Below are positions 14,551-21,839 of a DNA stretch of 28,636 nt, piece by piece. The position numbers were made by a program, and so were the translations under genes. Every line of letters begins with the position of its first letter. Within the stretch, counting starts at the first letter, position 1. Under the pieces are notes generated by a model. The model was not told the origin of the DNA. It saw only the letters and a program-made list of their open reading frames with translations, and searched no databases. The DNA lies in NCBI GenBank assembly GCA_007375925.1, contig VMFH01000001.1, forward strand, positions 1 to 28,636, read 5' to 3'. Origin of the DNA: Parcubacteria group bacterium Gr01-1014_72. GTDB lineage: Bacteria > Patescibacteriota > Minisyncoccia > Phycocordibacterales > VMFH01.

Positions 14551-16500
14551 TCAATCGAAATGAATGGTTTTGCTCGGCGTGCTTCTGTTATAGAGCGCGA
14601 TCTCCTCTTCGAGCGACTCTTCGGGAACGTCAAAGATGAACTCGGAGGGAACGTTTAGCTGTCGCATGCCGAAGATGAGGCGACTCCCCGCATAGGAGAG
14701 GATCACCTTTTTTCGGGCGCGGGTGACGGCAACATAGAAGAGGCGCCGTTCCTCTTCCGCTTCCGCGCCGGAGAGCGCCTCCTCTGAGAGGCGCCGGTGC
14801 GGAAAAAGGTCCTCCTCAAGTCCGGTGATGAAGACGCAGTCAAACTCAAGACCTTTCGACGCGTGCACCGTGAGGAGCTTCACCGCGTCGCACTCCTTCA
14901 TGAGCTCGTCCTGGTCGCTCGCGAGCGCGGCGTCTGTGAGAAAGTGCAGAACGCCCGCGGGGCCTTCGCGGTCGTAGCGCGCGGCGAAGCTCGCGAGCTC
15001 GCGGATGTTTTCCAGCCGCTCCTCCCCTTCCGCATCGCTCTCCTTGAGCGCTTTGCCTTGCCCCGTCTCCGCAAGGATGAAGCGGACGAGCTCGCTCGGC
15101 GGTTTCCGCTCGCTCGCTTCCTTGATGCGTGCGAGGAGGGAGCGAAATGAAACGAGCCTTTCCTTCATCGCGGCGGGGAGTTCTCCCTCGCGGCCGGCAA
15201 GAATCTTTAGGAGAGAAACTTTTCCGATGCCCCGCGGAGGCACATTGACGATGCGTTTGAAGTCGGAAATTGAATCAGGCTCGCGCGCGACGCGCAGGTA
15301 CGCGAGCACGTCTTTCACTTCACGCCGCTCAAAGAAACGTGTGCCGAGCACTTGGTACGGGACATCGGCCATGAGGAATGCCTCCTCAAGCGAGCGCGAC
15401 TGAAAGTTCGCGCGGTAGAGCACGGCTATCTCGCGTGCGGGAACACCCTCCGCAATGAGGCGCCTTGCACGATCGGCGACGAAGCGCGCCTCGTCCGTCT
15501 CGTCAATCGCCTCAAAGAGGCCCACGCGCTCGCCCTCGCGGTTCGCGGTGAAGAGATTTTTCTCGCGGCGGAATTTGTTTTTCGCGATGACGCGGTTCGC
15601 CACATCAAGAATCCGCTTCGTGGAACGGTAGTTCTCCTCAAGGAGCACCACGCACGCCTCGGGGTAGTCCTTCTCAAACTCAATAATGTTTTTGATATTC
15701 GCCCCGCGCCAGCCGTAGATTGATTGATCCACGTCGCCGACGACGCAGATATTTTTCTCCGTTCCCGCAAGCGCGCGGGCGAGGAGGTACTGCACGCGGT
15801 TCGTATCTTGGTACTCGTCAATATGAATGTAGCGCCAGACGCGCGCGTAGTGTTCCCGAATCTCCGGCTGCGCAAGGAGCTCGTGCGCCTTGAGGAGAAG
15901 GTCATCAAAATCAAGCGCCTTCTCGGCGCGAAGGAGCGCGTCGTAGCGCTCCCACACCCGCGCCACCAGTTCGCCGAAGTAGTCTCCCAAGGCTGTCTCG
16001 CGGTAGGAGGCAAGGCCGACCGCATTTCCCTTCTCGCGCGAGATGGCGCCTTGCACCTTCCCCGCGTCAATCTGCTTCGGATCGTGGCCGCTCTCTCGCA
16101 GCGCGTCTTTGAGCGCGCGGATTGAATCGGCGCGGTCAAAGATTCCGAAGCGCCGCGGCACACCGACCCGCTCGCCCTTCTCGCGGAGGATGTGCACCGC
16201 GAGTGCGTGGAAGGTGGAGACGAAGGGGTGTTCGTGAAAGGAGACGGGGAGGTTTAGCGTCGCATCTTCCGCGATGAGCCGCTCCACGCGCCCCTGCATC
16301 TCACCAGCCGCCTTGTTCGTGAAGGTGATAGCGAGAATTTCATGCGGGGCGACGCCGCCATGAAGGAGATGGAGGATTCGGTGCGCGATGACGCGCGTTT
16401 TTCCAGCGCCCGCACCGGCGATGATGAGAAGCGGTCCCTTCGTGTGAAGGGCCGCTTCTTTTTGGCGCGCATTCAGCTTTTCAAGGTGTGAGTTGTGCAC
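14551..16500 (-). CDS. UvrD/PcrA-type superfamily 1 DNA helicase
   Basis: The 649-residue protein starts at GTG 16498-16500. It is a 3'-5' ATP-dependent helicase used in DNA repair and in clearing replication obstacles. Motifs seen are the Q-motif region LNARQKEA, Walker A AGAGAGKT (28-35), motif Ia ITFTNKAAGEM, DEYQD (228-232), VGDVDQSIYGWRGA (254-267), ENYRST, and motif V/VI VHASKGLEFDCVF with YVAVTRARKKV. It is shorter than E. coli UvrD or PcrA (about 720-750 residues) because the C-terminal extension that binds partners is nearly absent. A TATAGT box seven bases upstream of the GTG (complement at 16508-16513) suggests a near-leaderless mRNA. rsmA lies downstream in the same direction beyond the palindrome. 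Confidence 0.92.
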   Translation of the reverse strand: MHNSHLEKLNARQKEAALHTKGPLLIIAGAGAGKTRVIAHRILHLLHGGVAPHEILAITFTNKAAGEMQGRVERLIAEDATLNLPVSFHEHPFVSTFHALAVHILREKGERVGVPRRFGIFDRADSIRALKDALRESGHDPKQIDAGKVQGAISREKGNAVGLASYRETALGDYFGELVARVWERYDALLRAEKALDFDDLLLKAHELLAQPEIREHYARVWRYIHIDEYQDTNRVQYLLARALAGTEKNICVVGDVDQSIYGWRGANIKNIIEFEKDYPEACVVLLEENYRSTKRILDVANRVIAKNKFRREKNLFTANREGERVGLFEAIDETDEARFVADRARRLIAEGVPAREIAVLYRANFQSRSLEEAFLMADVPYQVLGTRFFERREVKDVLAYLRVAREPDSISDFKRIVNVPPRGIGKVSLLKILAGREGELPAAMKERLVSFRSLLARIKEASERKPPSELVRFILAETGQGKALKESDAEGEERLENIRELASFAARYDREGPAGVLHFLTDAALASDQDELMKECDAVKLLTVHASKGLEFDCVFITGLEEDLFPHRRLSEEALSGAEAEEERRLFYVAVTRARKKVILSYAGSRLIFGMRQLNVPSEFIFDVPEESLEEEIALYNRSTPSKTIHFD

Positions 16501-16610
16501 GCGCTGTACTATATCATACAGTGCTCGCGGGTCTCTCTTTCAATTTTGTTCCATATTTTTCGCCCTATGTTCCATGATTTCCGCTGTCCCCACCCCCTCC
16601 CCACCCCTCG

Positions 16611-16638
16611 TTGACTTCACCCCTGCCTTCGCTATAGT
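16611..16638 (+). promoter_or_regulatory. Sigma70-type promoter (TTGACT-16-TATAGT)
   Basis: TTGACT at 16611-16616 and TATAGT at 16633-16638 are 16 bases apart. Transcription would start near 16645, about 56 bases before the TTG codon chosen for the LysM-M23 gene. A 10-codon frame (ATG 16672 to TGA 16702-16704) overlaps that TTG by a TTGA junction and could be a coupled leader peptide, but it has no SD. Confidence 0.55.
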
Positions 16639-16700
16639 AGAGAGGTCCTGTCACGGGCGCAAACGGTCAGTATGGCTCAACCGAGCCCTTTTCTGGAAGA

Positions 16701-17822
16701 TTGAGTGATTTACCGGCTAAGATTTGGCTTATTCCTCTCACCCTTCATGACCCCGCTTCGAACGGCCAGGTAGGCCGAAAGAGGCGGGCGACATATATTG
16801 GTTTTTGTTGGAGCACGCGCCTTTCTATGGGGGCAGTGCTTGGTTCCCTTTTCATGGCTACCATTGTCTTTCCTTCCGTCGCCGCGGCGGGAGTTTTTTC
16901 TTTCTTTGCAGAGTTGTTTTCAGATAGGGACGAACGGGCACAGGCGGCAAGCGTCGGAAACGCCCAGACGATGGCGCTCCTGGAAGCCGCGCGCAACCGT
17001 GACCCGAATCCTTCAAAAGGGGGCGGTGATATAACGATTGTCGGCGGCACGGCGCTTCTTCCCGAGACCGGTCCCTCCGGCACCATTGCGAACATTGAGG
17101 ATACTCCCCTCGCGGGTGAAATCAGCATCTACGTTGTACGCGAGGGAGATTCCCTCTCCGCCATTTCCAAGATGTTTGGGGTGTCGGTGAACACGATCGT
17201 GTGGGCGAACGACATCAAAAATGCCATCATTCGCCCCGGCGACCGGCTCGTCATTCTCCCCGTGTCCGGCGTCCAGCACACCGTTAAGAAAGGGGAGACA
17301 ATCCAGAGCATCGCCCTCAAGTACAAAGCTGACCTTGCCGAGGTGCTCCAGTTCAACGACCTCCAGCCCGGCGCGGAGCTCGCCATCGGTTCAACCGTCA
17401 TCATCCCGGATGCCGAGCTCGCCGCTCCGATACTCACCATGCCGTCTCGCGTCCGCGGCGCGGGCGGGCCGTCATACGACGGATACTACCTCCGGCCCGT
17501 TGCCGGCGCTCGCAAGACGCAGGGGCTCCACGGGTACAACGGCATTGATCTCGGCGCACCCGAAGGTACCCCGGTGCTTGCCGCCGCGTCAGGACAGGTC
17601 ATCATCAGCAGAAATTATGGCTGGAACGGAGGGTACGGCAACTATGTTGCGATTGAGCACGGCAACGGGACCCAGACGCTCTACTCGCACCTCTCGCTCA
17701 ACGCCGTGTTTGAAGGGTTCCATGTCGCGCGCGGACAGATCATCGGGTACGTCGGGCAGACCGGCAAGGTGACCGGCCCGCACCTCCACTTTGAGGTCCG
17801 CGGGGCAAGGAATCCGTTTTGA
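16701..17822 (+). CDS. LysM-domain M23 family murein endopeptidase
   Basis: As drawn from TTG 16701 the protein has 373 residues; ATG 16827 (residue 43) is a plausible alternative because a membrane segment follows at once (MGAVLGSLFMATIVFPSVAAAG). Two LysM modules bind peptidoglycan (about 143-187, YVVREGDSLSAISKMFGVS; and 192-236, HTVKKGETIQSIALKYKAD). The C-terminal domain is M23: LHGYNGIDLGAPEGTPV holds the first zinc His and Asp (H277, D283), YSHL holds H330 and HLHFEV holds H361/H363, so the active site appears complete. Such enzymes cut cross-links in the cell wall during growth or division, and may make space for secretion machinery. It is a single-gene unit with its own promoter and a shared bidirectional terminator. 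The start codon is uncertain. Confidence 0.9.
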   Translation: MSDLPAKIWLIPLTLHDPASNGQVGRKRRATYIGFCWSTRLSMGAVLGSLFMATIVFPSVAAAGVFSFFAELFSDRDERAQAASVGNAQTMALLEAARNRDPNPSKGGGDITIVGGTALLPETGPSGTIANIEDTPLAGEISIYVVREGDSLSAISKMFGVSVNTIVWANDIKNAIIRPGDRLVILPVSGVQHTVKKGETIQSIALKYKADLAEVLQFNDLQPGAELAIGSTVIIPDAELAAPILTMPSRVRGAGGPSYDGYYLRPVAGARKTQGLHGYNGIDLGAPEGTPVLAAASGQVIISRNYGWNGGYGNYVAIEHGNGTQTLYSHLSLNAVFEGFHVARGQIIGYVGQTGKVTGPHLHFEVRGARNPF

Positions 17823-17841
17823 TTCACGAAATTTGAAACAC

Positions 17842-17893
17842 AAAAACCGTCCCGCTCCGCCAGTTGGCGGATAGCGGGACGGTTTTTCTTTTT
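17842..17893. terminator. Bidirectional terminator with nested palindromic repeat
   Basis: The stem ACCGTCCCGCT/AGCGGGACGGT is flanked by AAAAA on the left and TTTTTCTTTTT on the right. It therefore serves both the M23 gene (ending 17822) and the convergent comM (ending 17910). The loop carries TCCGCCAGTTGGCGGA (17856-17871), identical to the element in the terminator at 12073-12147. Confidence 0.9.
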
Positions 17894-17909
17894 CCTACTG
17901 CGCTACCCA

Positions 17910-19469
17910 CTACAAACTACCACCTAGTTTCTTCGGTCGGTACGACAGCGCTTCCAGAAGATGATGTTCGCGGACATCCAGCGCTCCCTCTAGGTCGGCG
18001 ATGGTGCGGGCGAGCTTGATGACGCGGTGGTAGCCGCGTCCCGAGAGGCCGAGCTTCTCTGCCGATGAGGCGAGGAGCGTTTTCTCTCTGTCGGGGAGCG
18101 GCACGAAGCGTTCAATATCGCGAACGTTCATCTCGGAGTTTGTTGTGATGCGTCTTCCCGCCTTCACGAAGCGTTTCCCCTGCACCCGGCGCGCCTGTTC
18201 TACTCGTCGGCGAATACCCTCGCTTTCTTTGTCGCCCTCATCCGGCTTCTTCTCGCCGAGCGCTTTGATCGGCATGCGCGACACCTCAATCCAGAGGTCA
18301 ATGCGGTCAATGATGGGGCCCGAGATTTTTCGTTGGTAGCGCTGTATGGAGAGCGGCGTGCAGATGCACTCTTTGCCTCGCGTGCCGAAATTTCCGCATG
18401 GACAGGGATTGAGCGCCGCAATGAGGATGAAGTGCGCCGGAAACTCCGCCGTGCCTTTCGCGCGCGAGATTGAGACGACCCTGTCCTCAAGCGGTTGGCG
18501 CAGGGCCTCAATGACGCGGCGGTCAAACTCGGCGAACTCATCTAAGAAGAGGACGCCCTTGTGCGCGAGCGTTACTTCGCCCGGGCGCGGGAACGTGCCG
18601 CCGCCGACCATCGCGACGTAGGAGGAGGTGTGGTGTGGCATACGGACAGGGGGCTCTCTGACAAGCGTGTTCCCGAGGGCGCCGGCAACGGAGTGTATCG
18701 CGGTAACATCCAGACACTCCTCGTGCGAGAGGGGCGGGAGAATGGTACGGAAGGCGCGGGCGAGCATCGTCTTCCCCGTCCCGGGCGGGCCCCACATTGC
18801 GAGGTTGTGCGCTCCCGCGGCGGCGATCTCAAGTCCGCGCTTCGCGCTCTCCTGACCGCGCACGTCCGAGAAATCAAGCTCCGGCCGCGCTCCCGCGCGC
18901 GCGATTCTCGTCGGGGGCGTGGGGAGAAGTTTTTTCGCGTCCCCCTCTCCCGCGGTGTTGAGGTGATTGATGATGTCGCCGAGGTGCGAGGCGGCGAAGA
19001 CGGAAATCCCTTCAATGAGTGCCGCTTCAGCGGCGTTCTCGGCGGGAAGAAACACCTCGCGGATGCCCGCCCTTTGCGCACTACGAACAATCGGGAGTAC
19101 CCCGCGAACTGGGCGGAGTCCCCCATCAAGCGAGAGTTCGCCGATGAAGAGCCGCCCCACTGGATCAAACCGGATGTCCTCTGCCGCAAGGAGGTACGCG
19201 AGCGCAATCGGCAGATCAAAGAGAGGCCCCTCTTTCTTGAGATCCGCCGGTGCGAGTGAGATGGTTATCCTCTGGTTCCGATGTTTCGGCGACTTGAAGC
19301 CGCTGTTTTTGATGGCGGCCGAGACACGATCCTTTGATTCCTCCACACCTTTGTCGGGAAGGCCGACGATTGAGAACGCGTGGAGCCCCTTTGAGAGGTC
19401 AACCTCAACAGTAATGAGACCTGCCGAGAGGAGGTTTGCCTGGCCACTACCGACCTTCGCGAAGGGCAT
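17910..19469 (-). CDS. comM: ComM/YifB-family magnesium-chelatase-like AAA+ ATPase
   Basis: The 519-residue protein starts at ATG 19467-19469. The N-terminal ChlI-type domain (AGLITVEVDLSKGLHAFSIVGLPD, SLDGGLRPVRG) precedes an AAA+ core with Walker A GPPGTGKT (227-234), Walker B VLFLDEF (306-312), the family cysteine motif ALNPCPCGNFG (352-362) and a C-terminal ChlI domain. In Proteobacteria ComM is a hexameric helicase that promotes branch migration of incoming single-stranded DNA during natural transformation. Its conservation in a reduced genome fits a lifestyle that depends on taking up DNA. The length is typical. It is convergent with the M23 gene. No clear promoter or SD is seen; the upstream spacer is A/T-rich repeat-like DNA. 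Confidence 0.93.
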   Translation of the reverse strand: MPFAKVGSGQANLLSAGLITVEVDLSKGLHAFSIVGLPDKGVEESKDRVSAAIKNSGFKSPKHRNQRITISLAPADLKKEGPLFDLPIALAYLLAAEDIRFDPVGRLFIGELSLDGGLRPVRGVLPIVRSAQRAGIREVFLPAENAAEAALIEGISVFAASHLGDIINHLNTAGEGDAKKLLPTPPTRIARAGARPELDFSDVRGQESAKRGLEIAAAGAHNLAMWGPPGTGKTMLARAFRTILPPLSHEECLDVTAIHSVAGALGNTLVREPPVRMPHHTSSYVAMVGGGTFPRPGEVTLAHKGVLFLDEFAEFDRRVIEALRQPLEDRVVSISRAKGTAEFPAHFILIAALNPCPCGNFGTRGKECICTPLSIQRYQRKISGPIIDRIDLWIEVSRMPIKALGEKKPDEGDKESEGIRRRVEQARRVQGKRFVKAGRRITTNSEMNVRDIERFVPLPDREKTLLASSAEKLGLSGRGYHRVIKLARTIADLEGALDVREHHLLEALSYRPKKLGGSL

Positions 19470-19483
19470 AAGAGAAAATTTCT

Positions 19484-19541
19484 AATGACTACTTTCTAAT
19501 ATCTAATAGGAATTAGGAATTCTTGAATTAGGAATTTCCCC
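19484..19541. repeat. AATTAGGAATT-type A/T-rich repeat spacer
   Basis: Between the DksA-like gene and comM the words CTAATATCTAATAGGAATT, AGGAATTCTTGAATTAGGAATT follow one another as direct and inverted copies. The composition is very unlike the flanking genes. It is a different word family from the ATTCGTA spacers. Confidence 0.6.
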
Positions 19542-19898
19542 CTATCCCATGTGCCGTTTGCATGTCGTTGCGGCGGGGTTTGCGTTCAGACGGTCTTCCT
19601 CAATCGCCTCTCCGCCGACAGCGCAGTTGCCGTAGGCGCCCTCCGCAATCCGTTTGAGCGCGCTCTTCACCTCGTTGTAGCGGATCTCCAGCTGTTTCAA
19701 GATCGCCGCGTTCTCCTCAAACGCCTCCATGCTGTCGGCAACCTCATTCTGGTCAGAGGCAAGTATATCCATTTTTTCTGGCACCGGCTCCCAGTCGGCC
19801 GGGTTTGACGGATTCACGCGCCCGACGCTCTTGAGCTCCGCCTCAAGCGTTTTGAGTTCTTCCTCAAGCTTCTGTTTGTATCCATCAAGATTTTTCAT
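19542..19898 (-). CDS. DksA/TraR-like protein with degenerate zinc finger
   Basis: From ATG 19896-19898 the product has 118 residues: a coiled coil (about 1-75, MKNLDGYKQKLEEELKTLEA...) followed by a C-terminal module YGNCAVGGEAIEEDRLNANP..TCKRH. DksA/TraR proteins bind the RNA polymerase secondary channel and adjust transcription initiation; their finger has four cysteines (CxxC...CxxC). Here the second and fourth cysteines are Gly and His (CAVG ... CKRH), so zinc may be bound weakly or not at all. A perfect TATAAT box (complement at 19905-19910) ends six bases before the ATG, predicting a leaderless mRNA. The frame upstream of this ATG, to 20003, runs through the promoter and is rejected. 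Confidence 0.82.
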   Translation of the reverse strand: MKNLDGYKQKLEEELKTLEAELKSVGRVNPSNPADWEPVPEKMDILASDQNEVADSMEAFEENAAILKQLEIRYNEVKSALKRIAEGAYGNCAVGGEAIEEDRLNANPAATTCKRHMG

Positions 19899-19904
19899 GG
19901 TTCC

Positions 19905-19910
19905 ATTATA
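19905..19910 (-). promoter_or_regulatory. -10 box TATAAT next to a start codon
   Basis: The minus strand reads TATAAT six bases before ATG 19898, so transcription would start at or very near the start codon. A weak -35 (TTGCTC) lies 15 bases upstream. Confidence 0.65.
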
Positions 19911-20017
19911 GCAGAGCGGTGAAAAGAGCAAGGGCGTTCGAGTTGGCAAGATCGATGTTCTCTGATAGTCTTTTTTCGGATTCAAGACTACACAACCAAA
20001 CAATGAAAGGATAGCAA

Positions 20018-20233
20018 ATGAATGTACATTTTGACAGAAACTCCGGGCGGCTCATGTTGACCGCGCTAAACGAAGATGAGCGCGAGATGATTCGGGCGAT
20101 TTCGGAGACCCCCACTGCCTCCGGTCTTCCCGAACGCACGGGAAGCGGCGTGCCGTACCAAGTCATTCTTGACCTCACGGGGGTTACCGCGACGAGGAAG
20201 ATTTCTCGGGAAGAAGTCCCCGCCGGTTTCTAA
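20018..20233 (+). CDS. 71-residue protein of unknown function
   Basis: ATG 20018 has a good SD (GAAAGGAT at 20005-20012) and the gene is followed 27 bases later by an intrinsic terminator, so it is probably expressed as a single-gene unit. The protein is soluble (MNVHFDRNSGRLMLTALNED..., ending ISREEVPAGF), with a mixed charge pattern, no cysteine and no membrane segment. I recognise no family. It diverges from the DksA-like gene; a possible promoter TTGGCA-17-TAGTCT (19943-19971) is weak. Its unit design (A/C-rich leader, GAAAGGAT SD) resembles the 59-residue ORF at 27820-27999. Confidence 0.6.
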   Translation: MNVHFDRNSGRLMLTALNEDEREMIRAISETPTASGLPERTGSGVPYQVILDLTGVTATRKISREEVPAGF

Positions 20234-20260
20234 TTCGCGACTTCCCTAACAAATTCACAG

Positions 20261-20292
20261 AGCCGTTCCGATCTCTCGGAATGGCTTTTTTT
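20261..20292 (+). terminator. Intrinsic terminator
   Basis: AGCCGTTCCGA pairs with TCGGAATGGCT around a short loop and is followed by TTTTTTT. It ends the 71-residue gene and lies just before the stop of the convergent gene at 20305. Confidence 0.9.
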
Positions 20293-20304
20293 AAGTTTCT
20301 AAAA

Positions 20305-21765
20305 TTAACGGACGAGCTGCCGTTGCAGGAGCCGCTTGTTGATTTCGGCGAGCGCCTCCTCGCTTCCCGCAATCACAATCGTCTCTTTGTCGGGGAGCGC
20401 ATAGATGAGCGTGGTCGTGCTGGTGTCCGAGCCTGCCTGCGCAGGCAGGCGAAGTACCCGCGCGTCTTTGTTGCGGACGACAATATCAACGAACGGCGTG
20501 GTGCGCAGTGACGTGGTCGTCCCGCGCGCGCTCCTTCCAATGAGGGGGACGAGATCGTCGCCGAGGTTGCGCTCCCACTGAAGCATCCCTGCGAAGGCGG
20601 TCTCAAAACTCTTCGTCTTGAAGACGATGAACGTCTCCTTCACGCTCCCTCCGTAGAAGCCGAGCGCGAAATTGTTTTCAATTGAGCGCAGGAGCGAAGG
20701 CGGCGCCTTGAGCTCCATGCGCTCCGCGAAGGCGCTCGCAGAGAGGGGTTCCGTCGGCGGGGTTCCGGGAGTCACTCTTTCCTTCAGCGCTTCGTCGCCC
20801 GTAGTTTCCGTCAGGGTGAGGAGGACGATTGTTCCCTTCGCGATGGTAACCTTTCCCCGTTCGTCGCGGATGAGGCGGATGAGCTCGGTGCGCTTCCTCC
20901 CTGCGGCCGGGAGTTCCCTGCTAGTTTCGGCCGAAATAATTGCAGAGCGCTCGCCCCTTTCTCCCTCTTGTGGCGGCGGCGATTCATTTTTTACTCGGAA
21001 CAAGAAGAGAGTTCCGATGGCACCTCCTCCGCCCAAGATGAGGACGAGACTTATGATTAAAAGCAGGCGCGCGCGTGAGGCGGTCGCGGCTGTCTCCTCC
21101 GGGAAAAGAACGGGGCCTGCGCCTGCCCGCGCGGCGGGGGCAGGCGGCACGGTGAGCGCTTCGAGCGGCACCTCTCCCCGCGGCGGCGAAGTGCGCGCTG
21201 GTTCGGCGGGGGCGCGAACGGTGTGTGTGGATGGCGGCACGCGAACAGGGGTCTCGGGGTCAAGGGGCGACACTTTTTCCGCCGGTGCGACGAGGCCGCC
21301 TTCTGGCGAAACTCCCGCGCTTGGAATTGGTACCGGAGGAGTAGCAGGTGTTTCTCGCCGAATGGCGCGAATGCCGCTTGCGGGTGCTGGGCTTGCGGCG
21401 GTTGCTCCCACGGGAGCGCTGGTTCGGGTCTCGGCGCTCCCCACCCCGACGGGGGGTGACTCGGTCTGAAACTCCGATCCTTGTAACTCTCCTCTCACCT
21501 CTTGCTCAAGCGCAGATTCAGCGCGCGCTGGTTTTGCCGCTGTGCTCTCGTCGGGGATTTGCGGCGCGACCTGTGGTCGCACCGCCCCCACTTTCTGTCG
21601 CGCGAGTTCGTTTGCGCGCCTGCTCTCGGCTATCGCAATCTTTGCAAGCGAGCCCTTTTGGGAGCGCAAGGCCGCCTCAACGTCCGCCTGGTAGGTGCGC
21701 AGCGGGCGGAGGATATCGTCTTTTTTCTCTGCGCTGTCTGTGCCGTCAGTGTTTTCCTGTGGCAT
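20305..21765 (-). CDS. Single-pass membrane protein with proline/alanine-rich cytoplasmic half
   Basis: The 486-residue protein starts at ATG 21763-21765. Residues 1-60 form a charged helical segment (ILRPLRTYQADVEAALRSQKGSLAKIAIAESRRAN). Residues about 65-225 are low-complexity Pro/Ala/Ser/Thr. One membrane helix lies at about 233-257 (LLLIISLVLILGGGGAIGTLFLF). The outer domain of about 225 residues is folded-looking, with segments such as TIVLLTLTETTGDEAL and NNFALGFYGGSVKETFIVFKT. I recall proteins of this plan in other Patescibacteria without a known function. A 20-bp palindrome at 20431-20450 is translated inside the outer domain as LPAQAG. It follows pnp on the same strand after a 74-base gap and may be co-transcribed with it. 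Confidence 0.7.
   Translation of the reverse strand: MPQENTDGTDSAEKKDDILRPLRTYQADVEAALRSQKGSLAKIAIAESRRANELARQKVGAVRPQVAPQIPDESTAAKPARAESALEQEVRGELQGSEFQTESPPVGVGSAETRTSAPVGATAASPAPASGIRAIRRETPATPPVPIPSAGVSPEGGLVAPAEKVSPLDPETPVRVPPSTHTVRAPAEPARTSPPRGEVPLEALTVPPAPAARAGAGPVLFPEETAATASRARLLLIISLVLILGGGGAIGTLFLFRVKNESPPPQEGERGERSAIISAETSRELPAAGRKRTELIRLIRDERGKVTIAKGTIVLLTLTETTGDEALKERVTPGTPPTEPLSASAFAERMELKAPPSLLRSIENNFALGFYGGSVKETFIVFKTKSFETAFAGMLQWERNLGDDLVPLIGRSARGTTTSLRTTPFVDIVVRNKDARVLRLPAQAGSDTSTTTLIYALPDKETIVIAGSEEALAEINKRLLQRQLVR
20431..20450. repeat. Perfect 20-bp palindrome inside a coding region
   Basis: GCCTGCCTGCGCAGGCAGGC is an exact inverted repeat located within the membrane-protein gene, read in frame as part of RLPAQAG. 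It looks like an inserted mobile palindrome that the protein tolerates. Confidence 0.85.
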
Positions 21766-21839
21766 AAAGGATTCCCGCAGTTTTCTGCGAAGGTGTCCCG
21801 AAGCGGTTATATGTTTTACACACTTCCTCTTTTCCGCTT

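Noticed and set aside
16672..16704. 10-codon leader peptide before the LysM-M23 gene
   Set aside because: The stop/start overlap is suggestive, but there is no SD and the downstream start codon is itself uncertain; mentioned only under the promoter.
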